Shown in pieces: positions 18,433-27,605 of a stretch of 64,000 nucleotides of DNA. How positions within the stretch are numbered: the stretch's first letter is position 1; every line of letters starts with the position of its first letter. A model generated the notes under the pieces. The model saw nothing but the letters and a program-made list of their open reading frames with translations. It searched no databases and was not told where the DNA came from. The DNA comes from Nocardioides silvaticus. Lineage in GTDB: Bacteria > Actinomycetota > Actinomycetes > Propionibacteriales > Nocardioidaceae. Location of the stretch: the NCBI RefSeq assembly GCF_003160695.1, contig NZ_QGDD01000007.1, positions 124,001 to 188,000 on the forward strand, given 5' to 3'. The position numbers and the translations under genes were made by a program.

Positions 18433-19958
18433 TGCTGAGTGTCCTGATCTGGCTCCCGCTCGTGGGAGCGCTTGCTGTCGCGGTCGCGCCGCGCGCGCTG
18501 AGCAAGACGCTGGGCATGGGCGTCGCCCTGGTGACGCTGGTCCTCGGCGTGGTCGTCGCGGTCCGCTACGAGGTCGACGGCGGCATGCAGCTGACCGAGA
18601 CCCACACCTGGATCGAGGCGTTCGGGGTCCACTACGCGCTCGGCGTCGACGGTCTCGGCCTGCTGCTCGTGCTGCTCACGGTCGCGCTGGTGCCGCTGGT
18701 GCTGGCCGCCGAGTGGTTCACCGCCGACGACGCGAAGGGCGCCGGCGCGCGGTCGTTCGTGGCGTGGACGCTCGCGCTCGAGGCGCTCTCGCTGGCGGTG
18801 TTCTGCGCGACCGACGTGTTCCTCTTCTACGTGGTCTTCGAGGCCACGCTGGTCCCGGCGTACTTCCTCGTCGGCGGCTTCGGCCGCGACGGACGCAGCG
18901 CGGCGGCCACGAAGTTCCTGATGTTCCAGCTCGCGGGCGGGTTGATCCTGCTGGCCTCGGTCATCGGGCTGTACGTCGTCTCCGCCGAGCAGGGCGACCC
19001 GTCGTACCTGCTCTCGGACCTGATGGCGCTCGACATCGGGACCGACGCCGGCCGCTGGCTGTTCTTCGGGTTCTTCATCGCGTTCGCCATCAAGGCGCCG
19101 CTGTTCCCGCTGCACACCTGGCTGGCCGACACCACCGAGAAGGCCACGCCCGGCACGTCGGTGCTGCTCGTGTGCGTGCTCGACAAGATCGGCACGTTCG
19201 GGATGCTGCGGTTCTGCCTCGGGATCTTCCCGGAGGCGTCGGAGTGGGCGACGCCACTGGTGATCACGCTGGCGCTGATCTCCATCGTGTACGGCGCGCT
19301 CATCGCGATCGGCCAGGACGACATGCTGCGGCTGATCGGCCTCACCTCGCTCAGCCACTTCGGTTTCATCACGCTCGGCATCTTCGCGCTGAGCAGCCAG
19401 GGCAGCACGGGCGCGATTCTCTACATGGTCAACCACGGCATCGGCACCGCCGCGCTGTTCCTCGCGGCCGGCTACATCTACCACCGCCGCGGCACGATGA
19501 GCATCCGCGAGCTGCGCGGGCTGGAGAAGGCGACGCCGGTGCTGGCCGGGGTGTTCCTTGTCGCCGGCCTCGCCACGCTCGGCCTCCCGGGCCTCAGCCC
19601 GTTCGTGTCCGAGTTCCTGGTGCTGGTCTCGGCGTTCGACTACGCCTGGTGGGTCGGCGCGATCGCCGTCACCGCGGTGGTCCTGGCCGCGATCTACGTC
19701 CTGTGGATGTACGAGCGCACTATGACCGGTCCGACCGCCGTCGAGGTCGAGAAGGACGCCAAGGACCTCGGTCCGCGCGAGGTCGGGGCGGTCGCGCCGC
19801 TGCTGGTGGCGCTGGTGCTGTTCGGGTTCTACCCGGCACCGCTGCTCGACGTCGCCAACCCGTTCACCGACGAGCTGCTGGCCCACGTCGGCGTCGAGGA
19901 CGACGCCCCCGACGTACCAGCCGACGTCCCCCACGCCGAGACGGAGGGTGACCACTGA
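18432..19958 (+). CDS. nuoM: NADH-quinone oxidoreductase subunit M
   Basis: 508 residues, central antiporter-like subunit. Visible family segments are FYVVFEATLVPAYFLVG with the pump Glu, KAPLFPLHTWLADTTEKATPGTSVLL, and MVNHGIGTAALFLAAGYIYHRRGT. A 35-residue acidic tail follows the last helix. TGATG overlap with nuoN. Confidence 0.96.
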   Translation: MLSVLIWLPLVGALAVAVAPRALSKTLGMGVALVTLVLGVVVAVRYEVDGGMQLTETHTWIEAFGVHYALGVDGLGLLLVLLTVALVPLVLAAEWFTADDAKGAGARSFVAWTLALEALSLAVFCATDVFLFYVVFEATLVPAYFLVGGFGRDGRSAAATKFLMFQLAGGLILLASVIGLYVVSAEQGDPSYLLSDLMALDIGTDAGRWLFFGFFIAFAIKAPLFPLHTWLADTTEKATPGTSVLLVCVLDKIGTFGMLRFCLGIFPEASEWATPLVITLALISIVYGALIAIGQDDMLRLIGLTSLSHFGFITLGIFALSSQGSTGAILYMVNHGIGTAALFLAAGYIYHRRGTMSIRELRGLEKATPVLAGVFLVAGLATLGLPGLSPFVSEFLVLVSAFDYAWWVGAIAVTAVVLAAIYVLWMYERTMTGPTAVEVEKDAKDLGPREVGAVAPLLVALVLFGFYPAPLLDVANPFTDELLAHVGVEDDAPDVPADVPHAETEGDH

Positions 19959-21553
19959 TGCCTGACTTCGGCAAGCCCACGATCGAGTACGTCGAGCTGA
20001 TCCCGCTGTTCGTCGTCTTCGGCGCTGCGTGTCTCGGAGTGCTCGTCGAGGCGTTCCTCCCGCGCGAGACCCGCCGGGTCCCGCAGGTGCTGGTGACCCT
20101 CGTCGGCCTCGCGGGCGCGCTCGGCGCGACCATCTACGTCGCCACCGACGTCGACAAGCACGCCGACGGCGCCGCCCGCGGCCTGGTCGGCGCCGAGGGC
20201 AGCATCATCGTCGACGGCCCGACCCTGTACCTCTGGGGCCTGGTGCTCGTCTTCGGCATCCTCGGCACGGCGCTGTTCGCCGAGCGTCGGCTCGAGGGTG
20301 GGCTCTCCGCGTTCGCCGGCCAGGCGGCGGCGCTGCCGGGCACCGAGGCGGAGCGGATCGCCGCGACCAAGGGTCTCGACCACACCGAGGTCTACCCGCT
20401 GCTGCTGTTCTCGATCGGCGGCATGCTGCTGTTCCCGGCGTCCGGCGACCTGCTGACGATGTTCGTCGCGCTCGAGGTGCTCTCGCTCCCGCTCTACCTG
20501 CTCTGCGGGCTGGCCCGACGCCGGCGCCTGCTCAGCCAGGAGGCGGCGATGAAGTACTTCCTCCTCGGCGCCTTCTCCTCCGGCTTCTTCCTGTACGGCG
20601 CCGCGCTGGTCTACGGCTACGCGGGCTCGGTGTCGCTCTCCGACATCGACCAGGCCGTCCGCGAGGGCACCGCCGACCACACCCTGCTGCTCGTCGGCAT
20701 CGCGCTGCTCGCGGTCGGTCTGCTGTTCAAGGTCGGCGCCGCGCCGTTCCAGGCCTGGACCCCCGACGTCTACCAGGGCGCGCCCACCGCGGTCACCGCG
20801 TTCATGTCGGCCGCCACCAAGGTCGCGGCGTTCGGCGCGCTGCTCCGCCTCTTCTACGTCGCGTTCGACGCCGAGCGGTGGAGCTGGCAGCCGATGCTCG
20901 CGGTGGTCGCGATCGTGACCATGCTGCTCGGTGCGGTCCTCGCGGTCGCGCAGACCGACGTGAAGCGGATGCTCGCCTACTCCGCGATCGCGCACACCGG
21001 CTTCCTGCTGACCGGCGTGATCGGTGCGCAGGGCTCGGGCGAGCTCGGTGACAACCAGTACACCTCGCTCGAGGGCGTGCTGTTCTACCTCACCACCTAC
21101 GGTTTCGCCTCCGTCGGCGCCTTCGCGCTGCTGACCGTGGTCCGTGACGCCGGCGGCGAGGCCACCGGCGGGTCCTCGTGGTCCGGGCTCGGCAAGCGGT
21201 CGCCGCTCGTGGCGGGAGCGTTCGCGTTCTTCATGCTCTCGATGGCGGGCATCCCGCTGACGTCGGGCTTCGTCGGCAAGTGGGCGGTCTTCACCTCGGC
21301 GATGTCCGCGGGCTTCTGGTGGGTGGTGCTCCCGGCGATCACCGCGAGCATCATCGCGGTGTTCTTCTACATCCGGCAGATCCGGCTGATGTTCTTCAGC
21401 GAGCCCGACCCGGACGGCGCGGCCGCCGTCACCGAGCCCTCGCTGCTGACGACCGGGACCGTCGCGATCTGTCTCGCGGCGACGCTCGTCCTCGGCATCG
21501 TGCCGGGCCCGGTGCTCGATCTCGTGGTGGGTGCGGGAGAATTCATCAGGTGA
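19958..21553 (+). CDS. nuoN: NADH-quinone oxidoreductase subunit N
   Basis: 531 residues, third antiporter-like subunit next to NuoK. Typical blocks are FVALEVLSLPLYLLCGLARR, GAAPFQAWTPDVYQGAPTAVTAFMSAATKVAAF and KRMLAYSAIAHTGFLLTG. The stop codon overlaps the GTG of the polyprenyl synthase (GTGA), so that gene is part of the same transcription unit. Confidence 0.96.
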   Translation: MPDFGKPTIEYVELIPLFVVFGAACLGVLVEAFLPRETRRVPQVLVTLVGLAGALGATIYVATDVDKHADGAARGLVGAEGSIIVDGPTLYLWGLVLVFGILGTALFAERRLEGGLSAFAGQAAALPGTEAERIAATKGLDHTEVYPLLLFSIGGMLLFPASGDLLTMFVALEVLSLPLYLLCGLARRRRLLSQEAAMKYFLLGAFSSGFFLYGAALVYGYAGSVSLSDIDQAVREGTADHTLLLVGIALLAVGLLFKVGAAPFQAWTPDVYQGAPTAVTAFMSAATKVAAFGALLRLFYVAFDAERWSWQPMLAVVAIVTMLLGAVLAVAQTDVKRMLAYSAIAHTGFLLTGVIGAQGSGELGDNQYTSLEGVLFYLTTYGFASVGAFALLTVVRDAGGEATGGSSWSGLGKRSPLVAGAFAFFMLSMAGIPLTSGFVGKWAVFTSAMSAGFWWVVLPAITASIIAVFFYIRQIRLMFFSEPDPDGAAAVTEPSLLTTGTVAICLAATLVLGIVPGPVLDLVVGAGEFIR

Positions 21554-22557
21554 CCCCAGCTGAGCTCGCCCTCCCGATCGCAGACGTTGCCCTCGCGGCT
21601 CGGCTGCGGGAGCGGATGACCAAGGTCGAGGCGGCGCTGTTCGAGCACGCCAGCAGCCGCGCGCCGTACGTCACCGAAGCGGCGCGCCACCTGCTCGCCG
21701 CGGGCGGCAAGCGGTTCCGCCCGCTCCTGGTGCTGCTCGCGGCCGAGGCCGGCGAGCGTCCTGACGCCGAGGAGGTCCGCACCGCGGCCTGCGTCGTCGA
21801 GATCACCCACGTCGGGTCGCTCTACCACGACGACGTGATGGACGAGGCCGCGCTGCGTCGCGGCGCCGACTCCGCCAACTCCCGCTACGACAACCTGGTC
21901 GCGATCCTCACCGGCGACTGGCTGTTCGCGAAGTCCTCCGAGCTCACCGCGCAGCTCGGTCCCGAGGCGGTGCGGATCCAGGCCGAGACGTTCACCCGGC
22001 TGGTCGAGGGGCAGATCCTCGAGACCGTCGAGCCCGGTCCCGACGACGACCCGCTGCAGCACCACCTCGAGGTGGTCGCCGGCAAGACGGGCTCGCTGAT
22101 CGCGACGTCCGCCCGCTACGGCGCTCTCTTCAGCGGTGCGAAGCCGGAGGTCGTCGCGGCGCTGACGGAGTACGGCGAGCTCGTCGGCACCGCCTTCCAG
22201 CTCTCCGACGACATCCTCGACATCGCCTCGGACTCCGAGGAGTCCGGCAAGACTCCCGGCACCGACCTCCGCGAGGGCGTGCCGACCCTGCCGGTGCTGA
22301 TGGCCCGCGCCTCGACGGATCCGGCCGACGCCCGGCTGCTCGAGCTGCTCGACCCGGCGCGCTCCGACCTCACCGACGACGAGCTCCACGCCGAGGCCCT
22401 CGACCTGCTCCGCAAGCACCCCGCGATGGACGAGGCCCGCGCCTACGTCGTCGCCCGTGCCCAGGAGGCGAAGGCCCTGCTCACCGCCCTCCCCGAGGGC
22501 TCGGTCCGCAGCGCCCTCGAGGCCTTCGCCGACGTCGTCGCCGTCCGCACCGCCTGA
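21550..22557 (+). CDS. Long-chain trans-polyprenyl diphosphate synthase (menaquinone side chain)
   Basis: 335 residues of the FPP/GGPP synthase superfamily. The first Asp-rich motif is HDDVMD (DDxxM D form, near residue 96) and the second DDILD near 220; GGKRFRP is the N-terminal substrate motif. It elongates allylic diphosphates with isopentenyl diphosphate to make the isoprenoid tail, and its coupling to nuoN and closeness to menG point to menaquinone. Actinobacterial counterparts are called GrcC/HepS. Exact chain length is not readable. Confidence 0.9.
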   Translation: MTPAELALPIADVALAARLRERMTKVEAALFEHASSRAPYVTEAARHLLAAGGKRFRPLLVLLAAEAGERPDAEEVRTAACVVEITHVGSLYHDDVMDEAALRRGADSANSRYDNLVAILTGDWLFAKSSELTAQLGPEAVRIQAETFTRLVEGQILETVEPGPDDDPLQHHLEVVAGKTGSLIATSARYGALFSGAKPEVVAALTEYGELVGTAFQLSDDILDIASDSEESGKTPGTDLREGVPTLPVLMARASTDPADARLLELLDPARSDLTDDELHAEALDLLRKHPAMDEARAYVVARAQEAKALLTALPEGSVRSALEAFADVVAVRTA

Positions 22558-22566
22558 CCCCCTCAC

Positions 22567-22774
22567 CGACCCGGCACAAACTCACGCCGAAAACGCGCCG
22601 ACCCGGCGCAAACTCACGCCGGAAGCGCGCCGACCCGGCGCAAACTCACGCCGGATACGCGCCGACCCGGCGCAAACTCACATCCGGGCGTGCGAGTTTG
22701 CGACGGGTCGACGGGTTCTGAGTGCGAGTTCGCGACGGGTCGGCGGGGTCTGAGTGCGAGTTTGAGCCGGGTCG
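22567..22774. repeat. Fold-back array of 32-bp repeats between convergent genes
   Basis: Three full 32-bp units starting CGACCCGGCRCAAACTCACG (22567, 22599, 22631) plus a shortened fourth (22663) are followed by three units in inverted orientation starting GTGCGAGTTYG (22690, 22722, 22754). There are no unique spacers. It fills the gap between the ends of the polyprenyl synthase gene and rarD, so it could terminate transcription from both sides. The same motif reappears in the rplA terminator at 60413. Confidence 0.9.
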
Positions 22775-22776
22775 CG

Positions 22777-23688
22777 CTAGACGGCAGCGGCCTCGGTGAC
22801 GAGCGCGATCTGCTGGCGGCGGCGCTCGCGGATGGCGTCCCACGTGAAGACGGAGAGGGCCAGCCAGACCAGGGCGAAGCCGATCCAGCGGCCGGGAGGC
22901 ATGTGCTCGCCGAGGACGGTGACGCCGAGGGCGAACTGAAGGATCGGGGCGAGGTACTGCAGCAGCCCGAGCGAGGTCATCGTCATCCGGGTGGCGGCAC
23001 CACCGAAGAGCAGCAGCGGGACGGCGGTGACGATGCCGGACAGCATCAGCAGCAGCACGTGGCCCACGCCCTCGCTGGCGAAGTGCGCGTCGCCGGAGGA
23101 GCCGAGCCAGATCAGGAACACGAGTGCGAACGGCGCGACCAGGCTGGTCTCGACCGCGAGGCTCTCGATCGCGCCGACGCTGGCGGTCTTCTTCGCCAGG
23201 CCGTAGGTGCCGAACGAGAACGCCAGGACGAGCGCCACCCACGGCGGCCGTCCGTAGTCCCAGGTGAGCACTGCGACCGCGACGAAGCCGATGGCGAGCG
23301 CCGACCACTGCACGGCCCGCAGTCGCTCGCCGAGGACGAGGACGCCCATCAGCACCGTCACCAGCGGGTTGATGAAATAGCCGAGCGAGGTCTCGACGAC
23401 GCGCTCGGAGTTCACGCCGTAGATGTAGGTGCCCCAGTTGGCGGTGATCGTGGCCGCGGCGAGCAACAGCAGCAGCGTCGTACGACGGTCGCGGAGCAGG
23501 TCGCGGAGGGCGGCGCGACGCCGCAGCGCCAGCACCAGCACGGCCATGACCAGCGCCGACCACAGGATCCGGTGGGCGAGGATCTCGACCGGCCCGCTGG
23601 GCTTCAGGAGCGGGAAGTAAAGGGGGAAGACGCCCCACAGGCCGTAGGCCCCGACGCCGAACAACAGCCCGCGCCGCGACTCCGTCAC
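22777..23688 (-). CDS. rarD: RarD-type EamA transporter
   Basis: 303 residues with ten predicted hydrophobic helices in two EamA repeats. RarD signatures are seen: WGVFPLYFPLLKP near the N-terminus, E(I)LAHRILWS, and GYFINPLVTVLMGVLVLGERL. Members are drug/metabolite-type exporters first known as chloramphenicol-sensitivity protein; the substrate is unknown. GTG 23688 is the start; the gene is divergent from the secreted-protein gene at 23744. Confidence 0.88.
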   Translation of the reverse strand: MTESRRGLLFGVGAYGLWGVFPLYFPLLKPSGPVEILAHRILWSALVMAVLVLALRRRAALRDLLRDRRTTLLLLLAAATITANWGTYIYGVNSERVVETSLGYFINPLVTVLMGVLVLGERLRAVQWSALAIGFVAVAVLTWDYGRPPWVALVLAFSFGTYGLAKKTASVGAIESLAVETSLVAPFALVFLIWLGSSGDAHFASEGVGHVLLLMLSGIVTAVPLLLFGGAATRMTMTSLGLLQYLAPILQFALGVTVLGEHMPPGRWIGFALVWLALSVFTWDAIRERRRQQIALVTEAAAV

Positions 23689-23730
23689 GTCACAAGCGTA
23701 CGACCGCGACGGTCATGACACCACCGGTTA

Positions 23731-23736
23731 TAGGGT
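23731..23736 (+). promoter_or_regulatory. Putative -10 (TAGGGT), leaderless start
   Basis: TAGGGT lies 7 nt before ATG 23744, the same spacing and hexamer as at 51871. No Shine-Dalgarno is present. Confidence 0.5.
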
Positions 23737-23743
23737 GACCCCC

Positions 23744-24160
23744 ATGCGCCGCATCCTCCTCGCGCTCGTCGTCCTGGTCGGTCCGGTTCTCGTGGGTCTC
23801 CCCTCCGCTCCCGCTGCGGCCGCCCACCACCCGACGACGTCGGCCGCACTGGCCGCAGCGCCGGGCGGGGAGCTCCCGCCGCACGACGTCCGCTGGGCAT
23901 CCCGCGGCAAGACCGGCGACAAGTTCTGGACCCGCGGGCGGGTGGTCACGTGGAAGAACCGCGCGGTGACGCTGCAGTCGGCGCGCAACCGCACCAGCCG
24001 CTGGACCGCGGTGAAGACCGGTCGCACCTCGGCCCGCGGCGTCTGGCGCATCACCTTCCGCGGTGAGGTCGGCCGCCACTACCGGGTGCTCATCCCCGCG
24101 GCCGGCTGGGCGAAGGCAACGAAGATCTACGTCGGCAAGATCGTCGACAACCCGAGCTGA
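23744..24160 (+). CDS. Hypothetical small secreted protein
   Basis: 138 residues, no named family recognised. MRRILLALVVLVGPVLVGLPSAPAAAAHH is a standard Sec signal peptide with likely cleavage after the AxA near residue 25. The mature part is basic (many Arg, Lys and Trp), with a beta-rich pattern (VTWKNRAVTLQSARN, WRITFRGEVGRHYRVLIPA) that resembles small Ig-like or surface beta-sandwich modules. ATG 23744 is preferred over GTG 23735 because the -10-like TAGGGT covers the latter. Confidence 0.65.
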   Translation: MRRILLALVVLVGPVLVGLPSAPAAAAHHPTTSAALAAAPGGELPPHDVRWASRGKTGDKFWTRGRVVTWKNRAVTLQSARNRTSRWTAVKTGRTSARGVWRITFRGEVGRHYRVLIPAAGWAKATKIYVGKIVDNPS

Positions 24161-24190
24161 TCCGGGCCGACCCGGTCCGGACTGGCTGGG

Positions 24191-25309
24191 TCAGCCGACG
24201 TTCCAGGTGTCGCCGGCGTTGAGCAGCTTGGTGAGCCGGTCGTCGTCGCTGCCGCCGGCAGCGGCCGCGGTCCGGGCGTCGGCGACCTGTGCGCGGGCGA
24301 GGTCGTCGTAGGTCGGCCGCTCGACCTGGCGGAAGATGCCGATCGGGGACCGGTTGAGGTAGCCCGCGTCGGTGAGCCGCGAGATCGCGAACGCCGTGGA
24401 CGGGTCGGGGTTGTGGGCGTCGTGCACGAGCAGCTGCTCCGCCGGCACCGCCGCCGTCTCGACCACCTCGACACCACCGCCCGCGCCCCGTGCCAGGCCC
24501 TTGTCGCCCCGGCCGTCCTCGCCGCGGGTGCCGAAGGTGATCGGCTCGCCGTGGACGAGCGGGATGATCGCGTGCTCCTTGGTGTCGTTGTCCTTGATCG
24601 CGTCGAACGCACCGTCGTTGAAGATCGGGCAGTTCTGGTAGATCTCGACGAACGAGGTGCCCCGGTGCGCGGCCGCGGCCTCGAGCACGGCGGTGAGGTG
24701 CTTGCGATCGCTGTCGATGGTGCGCGCGACGAACGAGCCCTCGGCGCCGAGCGCCAGCGAGACCGGGTTGAACGGGTGGTCGAGCGACCCCACCGGCGTC
24801 GACTTGGTGATCTTCCCGACCTCGGAGGTGGGGGAGTACTGACCCTTGGTGAGCCCGTAGATCCGGTTGTTGAACAGCAGGATCGTCATGTTGACGTTGC
24901 GGCGCAGCGCGTGGATGAGGTGGTTGCCGCCGATCGACAGCGCGTCGCCGTCACCGGTGACGACCCACACCGACAGGTCCTCGCGGGCGGTCGCGATGCC
25001 GGTCGCGATCGACGGCGCCCGGCCGTGGATCGAGTGCATGCCGTAGGTGTCGAGGTAGTAGGGGAACCGCGAGGAGCAGCCGATGCCGGAGACGAACACG
25101 ATGTTCTCGCGGCGCAGGCCCAGGCCGGGGAGGAAGGACTGCACGGCCTTGAGCACGGCGTAGTCGCCGCAGCCCGGGCACCAGCGGACCTCCTGGTCGG
25201 AGGAGAACTCCTTGGCGGTCTGCGCGCCGTCCGCTGAGTCGTGCCGCGGGATCAGCTCCGTGCCGGAGCGGAAGGACGGGGTACCGAGGTCTGTGGTGGT
25301 CGAGCTCAT
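24191..25309 (-). CDS. korB: 2-oxoacid:ferredoxin oxidoreductase, beta subunit
   Basis: 372 residues. The thiamine-diphosphate motif spans GDGDALSIGG ... LLFNNRIYGLTKGQ, and Cys of WCPGCGDY, GCSSRF and NCPIFND are candidate 4Fe-4S ligands. With KorA it converts 2-oxoglutarate to succinyl-CoA while reducing ferredoxin, as in the mycobacterial Kor enzyme that works under aerobic conditions. The ATG overlaps the korA stop (ATGA). The last 40 residues are Ala/Asp-rich and less conserved. Confidence 0.92.
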   Translation of the reverse strand: MSSTTTDLGTPSFRSGTELIPRHDSADGAQTAKEFSSDQEVRWCPGCGDYAVLKAVQSFLPGLGLRRENIVFVSGIGCSSRFPYYLDTYGMHSIHGRAPSIATGIATAREDLSVWVVTGDGDALSIGGNHLIHALRRNVNMTILLFNNRIYGLTKGQYSPTSEVGKITKSTPVGSLDHPFNPVSLALGAEGSFVARTIDSDRKHLTAVLEAAAAHRGTSFVEIYQNCPIFNDGAFDAIKDNDTKEHAIIPLVHGEPITFGTRGEDGRGDKGLARGAGGGVEVVETAAVPAEQLLVHDAHNPDPSTAFAISRLTDAGYLNRSPIGIFRQVERPTYDDLARAQVADARTAAAAGGSDDDRLTKLLNAGDTWNVG

Positions 25310-27261
25310 GACAGGGGTGCCTCTTCGTGGTCGGCAGGCGGGTTCAGTCCGTGTTCGCCCAGGTCGACGTCGATGCCCTCGGCCTGGCCGACGAGCTGGC
25401 CGATGGCCTCGGCGAGCTCGGCCGCCTTGAGGGGCAGTCCGCGGACGTGGTTGTAGCCGATGGCGTCGACGAGGTACTCCGCGCGCAGCAGCTTGGAGAG
25501 CTGGCCCAGGTTCATCTCGGGCACGAGCACCTTGTCGTAGCGGCTCAGGATGTCGCCGAGGTCGGCGGGGAACGGGTTGAGGTGGCGCAGGTGGGTCTGC
25601 GCCACGTGGTAGCCGGCGCGGCGGACACGGCGGCACGCGGCACCGATGGGGCCGTACGTCGAGCCCCAGCCGATCACCAGCACGCGTGCCTCGCCCGAGG
25701 GGTCGTCGACCTCCAGCGGCGGCAGCGACTTGGCGATCGCCTCGACCTTGGCCTGCCGGGTCCGGACCATGAAGTCGTGGTTGGCCGGGTCGTAGGAGAT
25801 GTTGCCGTGCCCGTCGCCCTTCTCCAGCCCGCCGATGCGGTGCTCGAGACCGGCGGTGCCGGGGACCGCCCACGGCCGCGCCAGGGTCTCCTCGTCACGC
25901 AGGTAGGGCCAGAACTCCTCGTTGCCCTCGCCGTCGGCGTGGTTCGGGCCGGTGGCGAACGCCGGGTCGATCTGCGGCAGGTCCTCCAGCGAGGGGATGC
26001 GCCAGGGCTCGGAGCCGTTGGCGAGGTAGCCGTCGGAGAGCAGCATCACCGGGGTGCGGTAGGTGATGGCGATCCGCGCGGCCTCGACCGCTGCGGAGAA
26101 GCAGTCGCCGGGTGACTGCGGCGCCACGATCGGCACCGGTGCCTCGCCGTTGCGGCCGTACATCGCCTGCAGCAGGTCGGCCTGCTCGGTCTTGGTCGGC
26201 AGCCCGGTGGACGGCCCGCCGCGCTGGACGTCGATGACCAGCAGCGGGAGCTCGGTCATCACCGCGAGCCCGATCGCCTCGGACTTCAGCGCGATGCCGG
26301 GCCCGGAGGTCGTCGTGACGCCGAGGGACCCCGCGAACGCGGCGCCGATCGCGGCGCCGATGCCGGCGATCTCGTCCTCGGCCTGCAGCGTGGTCACGCC
26401 GAACGACTTGTGCTTGCTCAGCTCGTGGAGGATGTCGGAGGCCGGGGTGATCGGGTAGGACCCGAGGAACACCGGCAGGCCGGAGCGGACCCCGGCGGCG
26501 ATCAGGCCGTAGGACAGCGCCAGGTTGCCGGTGATGTTGCGGTAGGTGCCGGCCGGCAGCGTCGCGGGCTTGATCTCGTAGCGGACCACGAACGTCTCGG
26601 TGGTCTCACCGAAGTTCCACCCGGCCTTGAACGCCGCGAGGTTGGCGCCCAGGATGTCGGGGCTCTTCTTGAACTTGCCCTCGAGGAACTTCGTGGTCGG
26701 CTCGGTCGGCCGGCCGTACATCCACGACAGCAGCCCCAGCGCGAACATGTTCTTCGCCCGGGCGGCGTCCTTGCGCGACAGGCCGAACTCCTTGACCGCC
26801 TCGACCGTCATCCCGGTCAGGTCGACCGGGTGCACCTGGAACTCGCCCAGCGGGTCGTTCGCGTCCCCCAGCAGGTCGAGGGGGTTGACGTCGTACCCGG
26901 CCTTGTCGAGGTTGCGCTTGGTGAAGTCGTGGGTGTCGACGATGATCGCCGCGCCCTTGGGCAGGTCGCCGACGTTGGCCTTCAGCGCCGCCGGGTTCAT
27001 CGCCACCAGCACGTCGGGGCGGTCGCCCGCGGTGAGGATGTCGTGGTCGGCGAAGTGGACCTGGAACGAGGAGACACCCGGCAGGGTGCCCTGAGGAGCG
27101 CGGATCTCGGCGGGGAAGTTCGGCAGGGTCACCAGGTCGTTGCCGAAGACGGCCGACTCCTGGGTGAACCGGTCACCGGTCAGCTGCATGCCGTCGCCGG
27201 AGTCGCCGGCGAACCGGATGATCACCCGGTCGAGCTGCTTGACCTGCTTGGTCTGACTCAC
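25306..27261 (-). CDS. korA: 2-oxoacid:ferredoxin oxidoreductase, fused gamma-alpha subunit
   Basis: 651 residues from GTG 27261. An N-terminal gamma domain (about 10-190, RVIIRFAGDSGDGMQLTGDRF) is fused to the alpha pyrimidine-binding domain (about 210-440, GSYPITPASDILHELS, GPGIALKSEAIGLAV) and a transketolase C-terminal-like domain (about 540-640). The fusion is usual for actinobacterial KorA. An alternative in-frame GTG at 27285 lies 7 nt after a TAGAAT hexamer and would make a leaderless start, adding eight residues; both are possible. Divergent from the sulfate transporter operon. Confidence 0.92.
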   Translation of the reverse strand: MSQTKQVKQLDRVIIRFAGDSGDGMQLTGDRFTQESAVFGNDLVTLPNFPAEIRAPQGTLPGVSSFQVHFADHDILTAGDRPDVLVAMNPAALKANVGDLPKGAAIIVDTHDFTKRNLDKAGYDVNPLDLLGDANDPLGEFQVHPVDLTGMTVEAVKEFGLSRKDAARAKNMFALGLLSWMYGRPTEPTTKFLEGKFKKSPDILGANLAAFKAGWNFGETTETFVVRYEIKPATLPAGTYRNITGNLALSYGLIAAGVRSGLPVFLGSYPITPASDILHELSKHKSFGVTTLQAEDEIAGIGAAIGAAFAGSLGVTTTSGPGIALKSEAIGLAVMTELPLLVIDVQRGGPSTGLPTKTEQADLLQAMYGRNGEAPVPIVAPQSPGDCFSAAVEAARIAITYRTPVMLLSDGYLANGSEPWRIPSLEDLPQIDPAFATGPNHADGEGNEEFWPYLRDEETLARPWAVPGTAGLEHRIGGLEKGDGHGNISYDPANHDFMVRTRQAKVEAIAKSLPPLEVDDPSGEARVLVIGWGSTYGPIGAACRRVRRAGYHVAQTHLRHLNPFPADLGDILSRYDKVLVPEMNLGQLSKLLRAEYLVDAIGYNHVRGLPLKAAELAEAIGQLVGQAEGIDVDLGEHGLNPPADHEEAPLS

Positions 27262-27292
27262 TTGCTGACCACTTTCGCTGAGCACTCTGCTG

Positions 27293-27298
27293 ATTCTA
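27293..27298 (-). promoter_or_regulatory. Putative -10 (TAGAAT) for korAB
   Basis: On the minus strand TAGAAT ends 7 nt before the alternative korA start GTG 27285. A -35 match is not clear. Confidence 0.45.
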
Positions 27299-27605
27299 GA
27301 ACGTGTTTCAGTTTTCCGCTGGACACGTGTCCGAGATCTCCGCGTACGACGGCGCACGGGCCGTGGCGCACACCCGTCCCAGGGTAGTCGGCCCGCACGC
27401 TGCACCCGATTCGTCGCCGACCTGTGGGAGCCCGGACGGGGTGACCTCTCTCACAGCCCCGCGGGCCGCGGAGCGCGCACGCGGTTGGTGGTCCGACACG
27501 CGGACTTGCGTACTGACTCGCTAAAGTCTAGTAATCTACCTGTCATTGGCATGAAGGCCGGGCCTACAGGGGCATCGGCAGGGACACGAAGTCAGGAAGT
27601 GACAC
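27299..27605. other. Divergent intergenic region korA/sulfate transporter, no gene
   Basis: About 300 bp between divergent operons. An AT-richer stretch at 27515-27545 (CTAAAGTCTAGTAATCTACC) stands out against the GC-rich background and is the best place for the transporter promoter; TTGCGT (27506-27511) with TAGTAA (27529-27534, 17-nt spacing) or TAATCT (27532-27537) are candidate elements. No convincing ORF. Confidence 0.5.

Noticed and set aside
22567..22774. CRISPR-like appearance of the 32-bp repeats
   Set aside because: Units are contiguous without spacers, half of them are inverted, and no cas genes are near.
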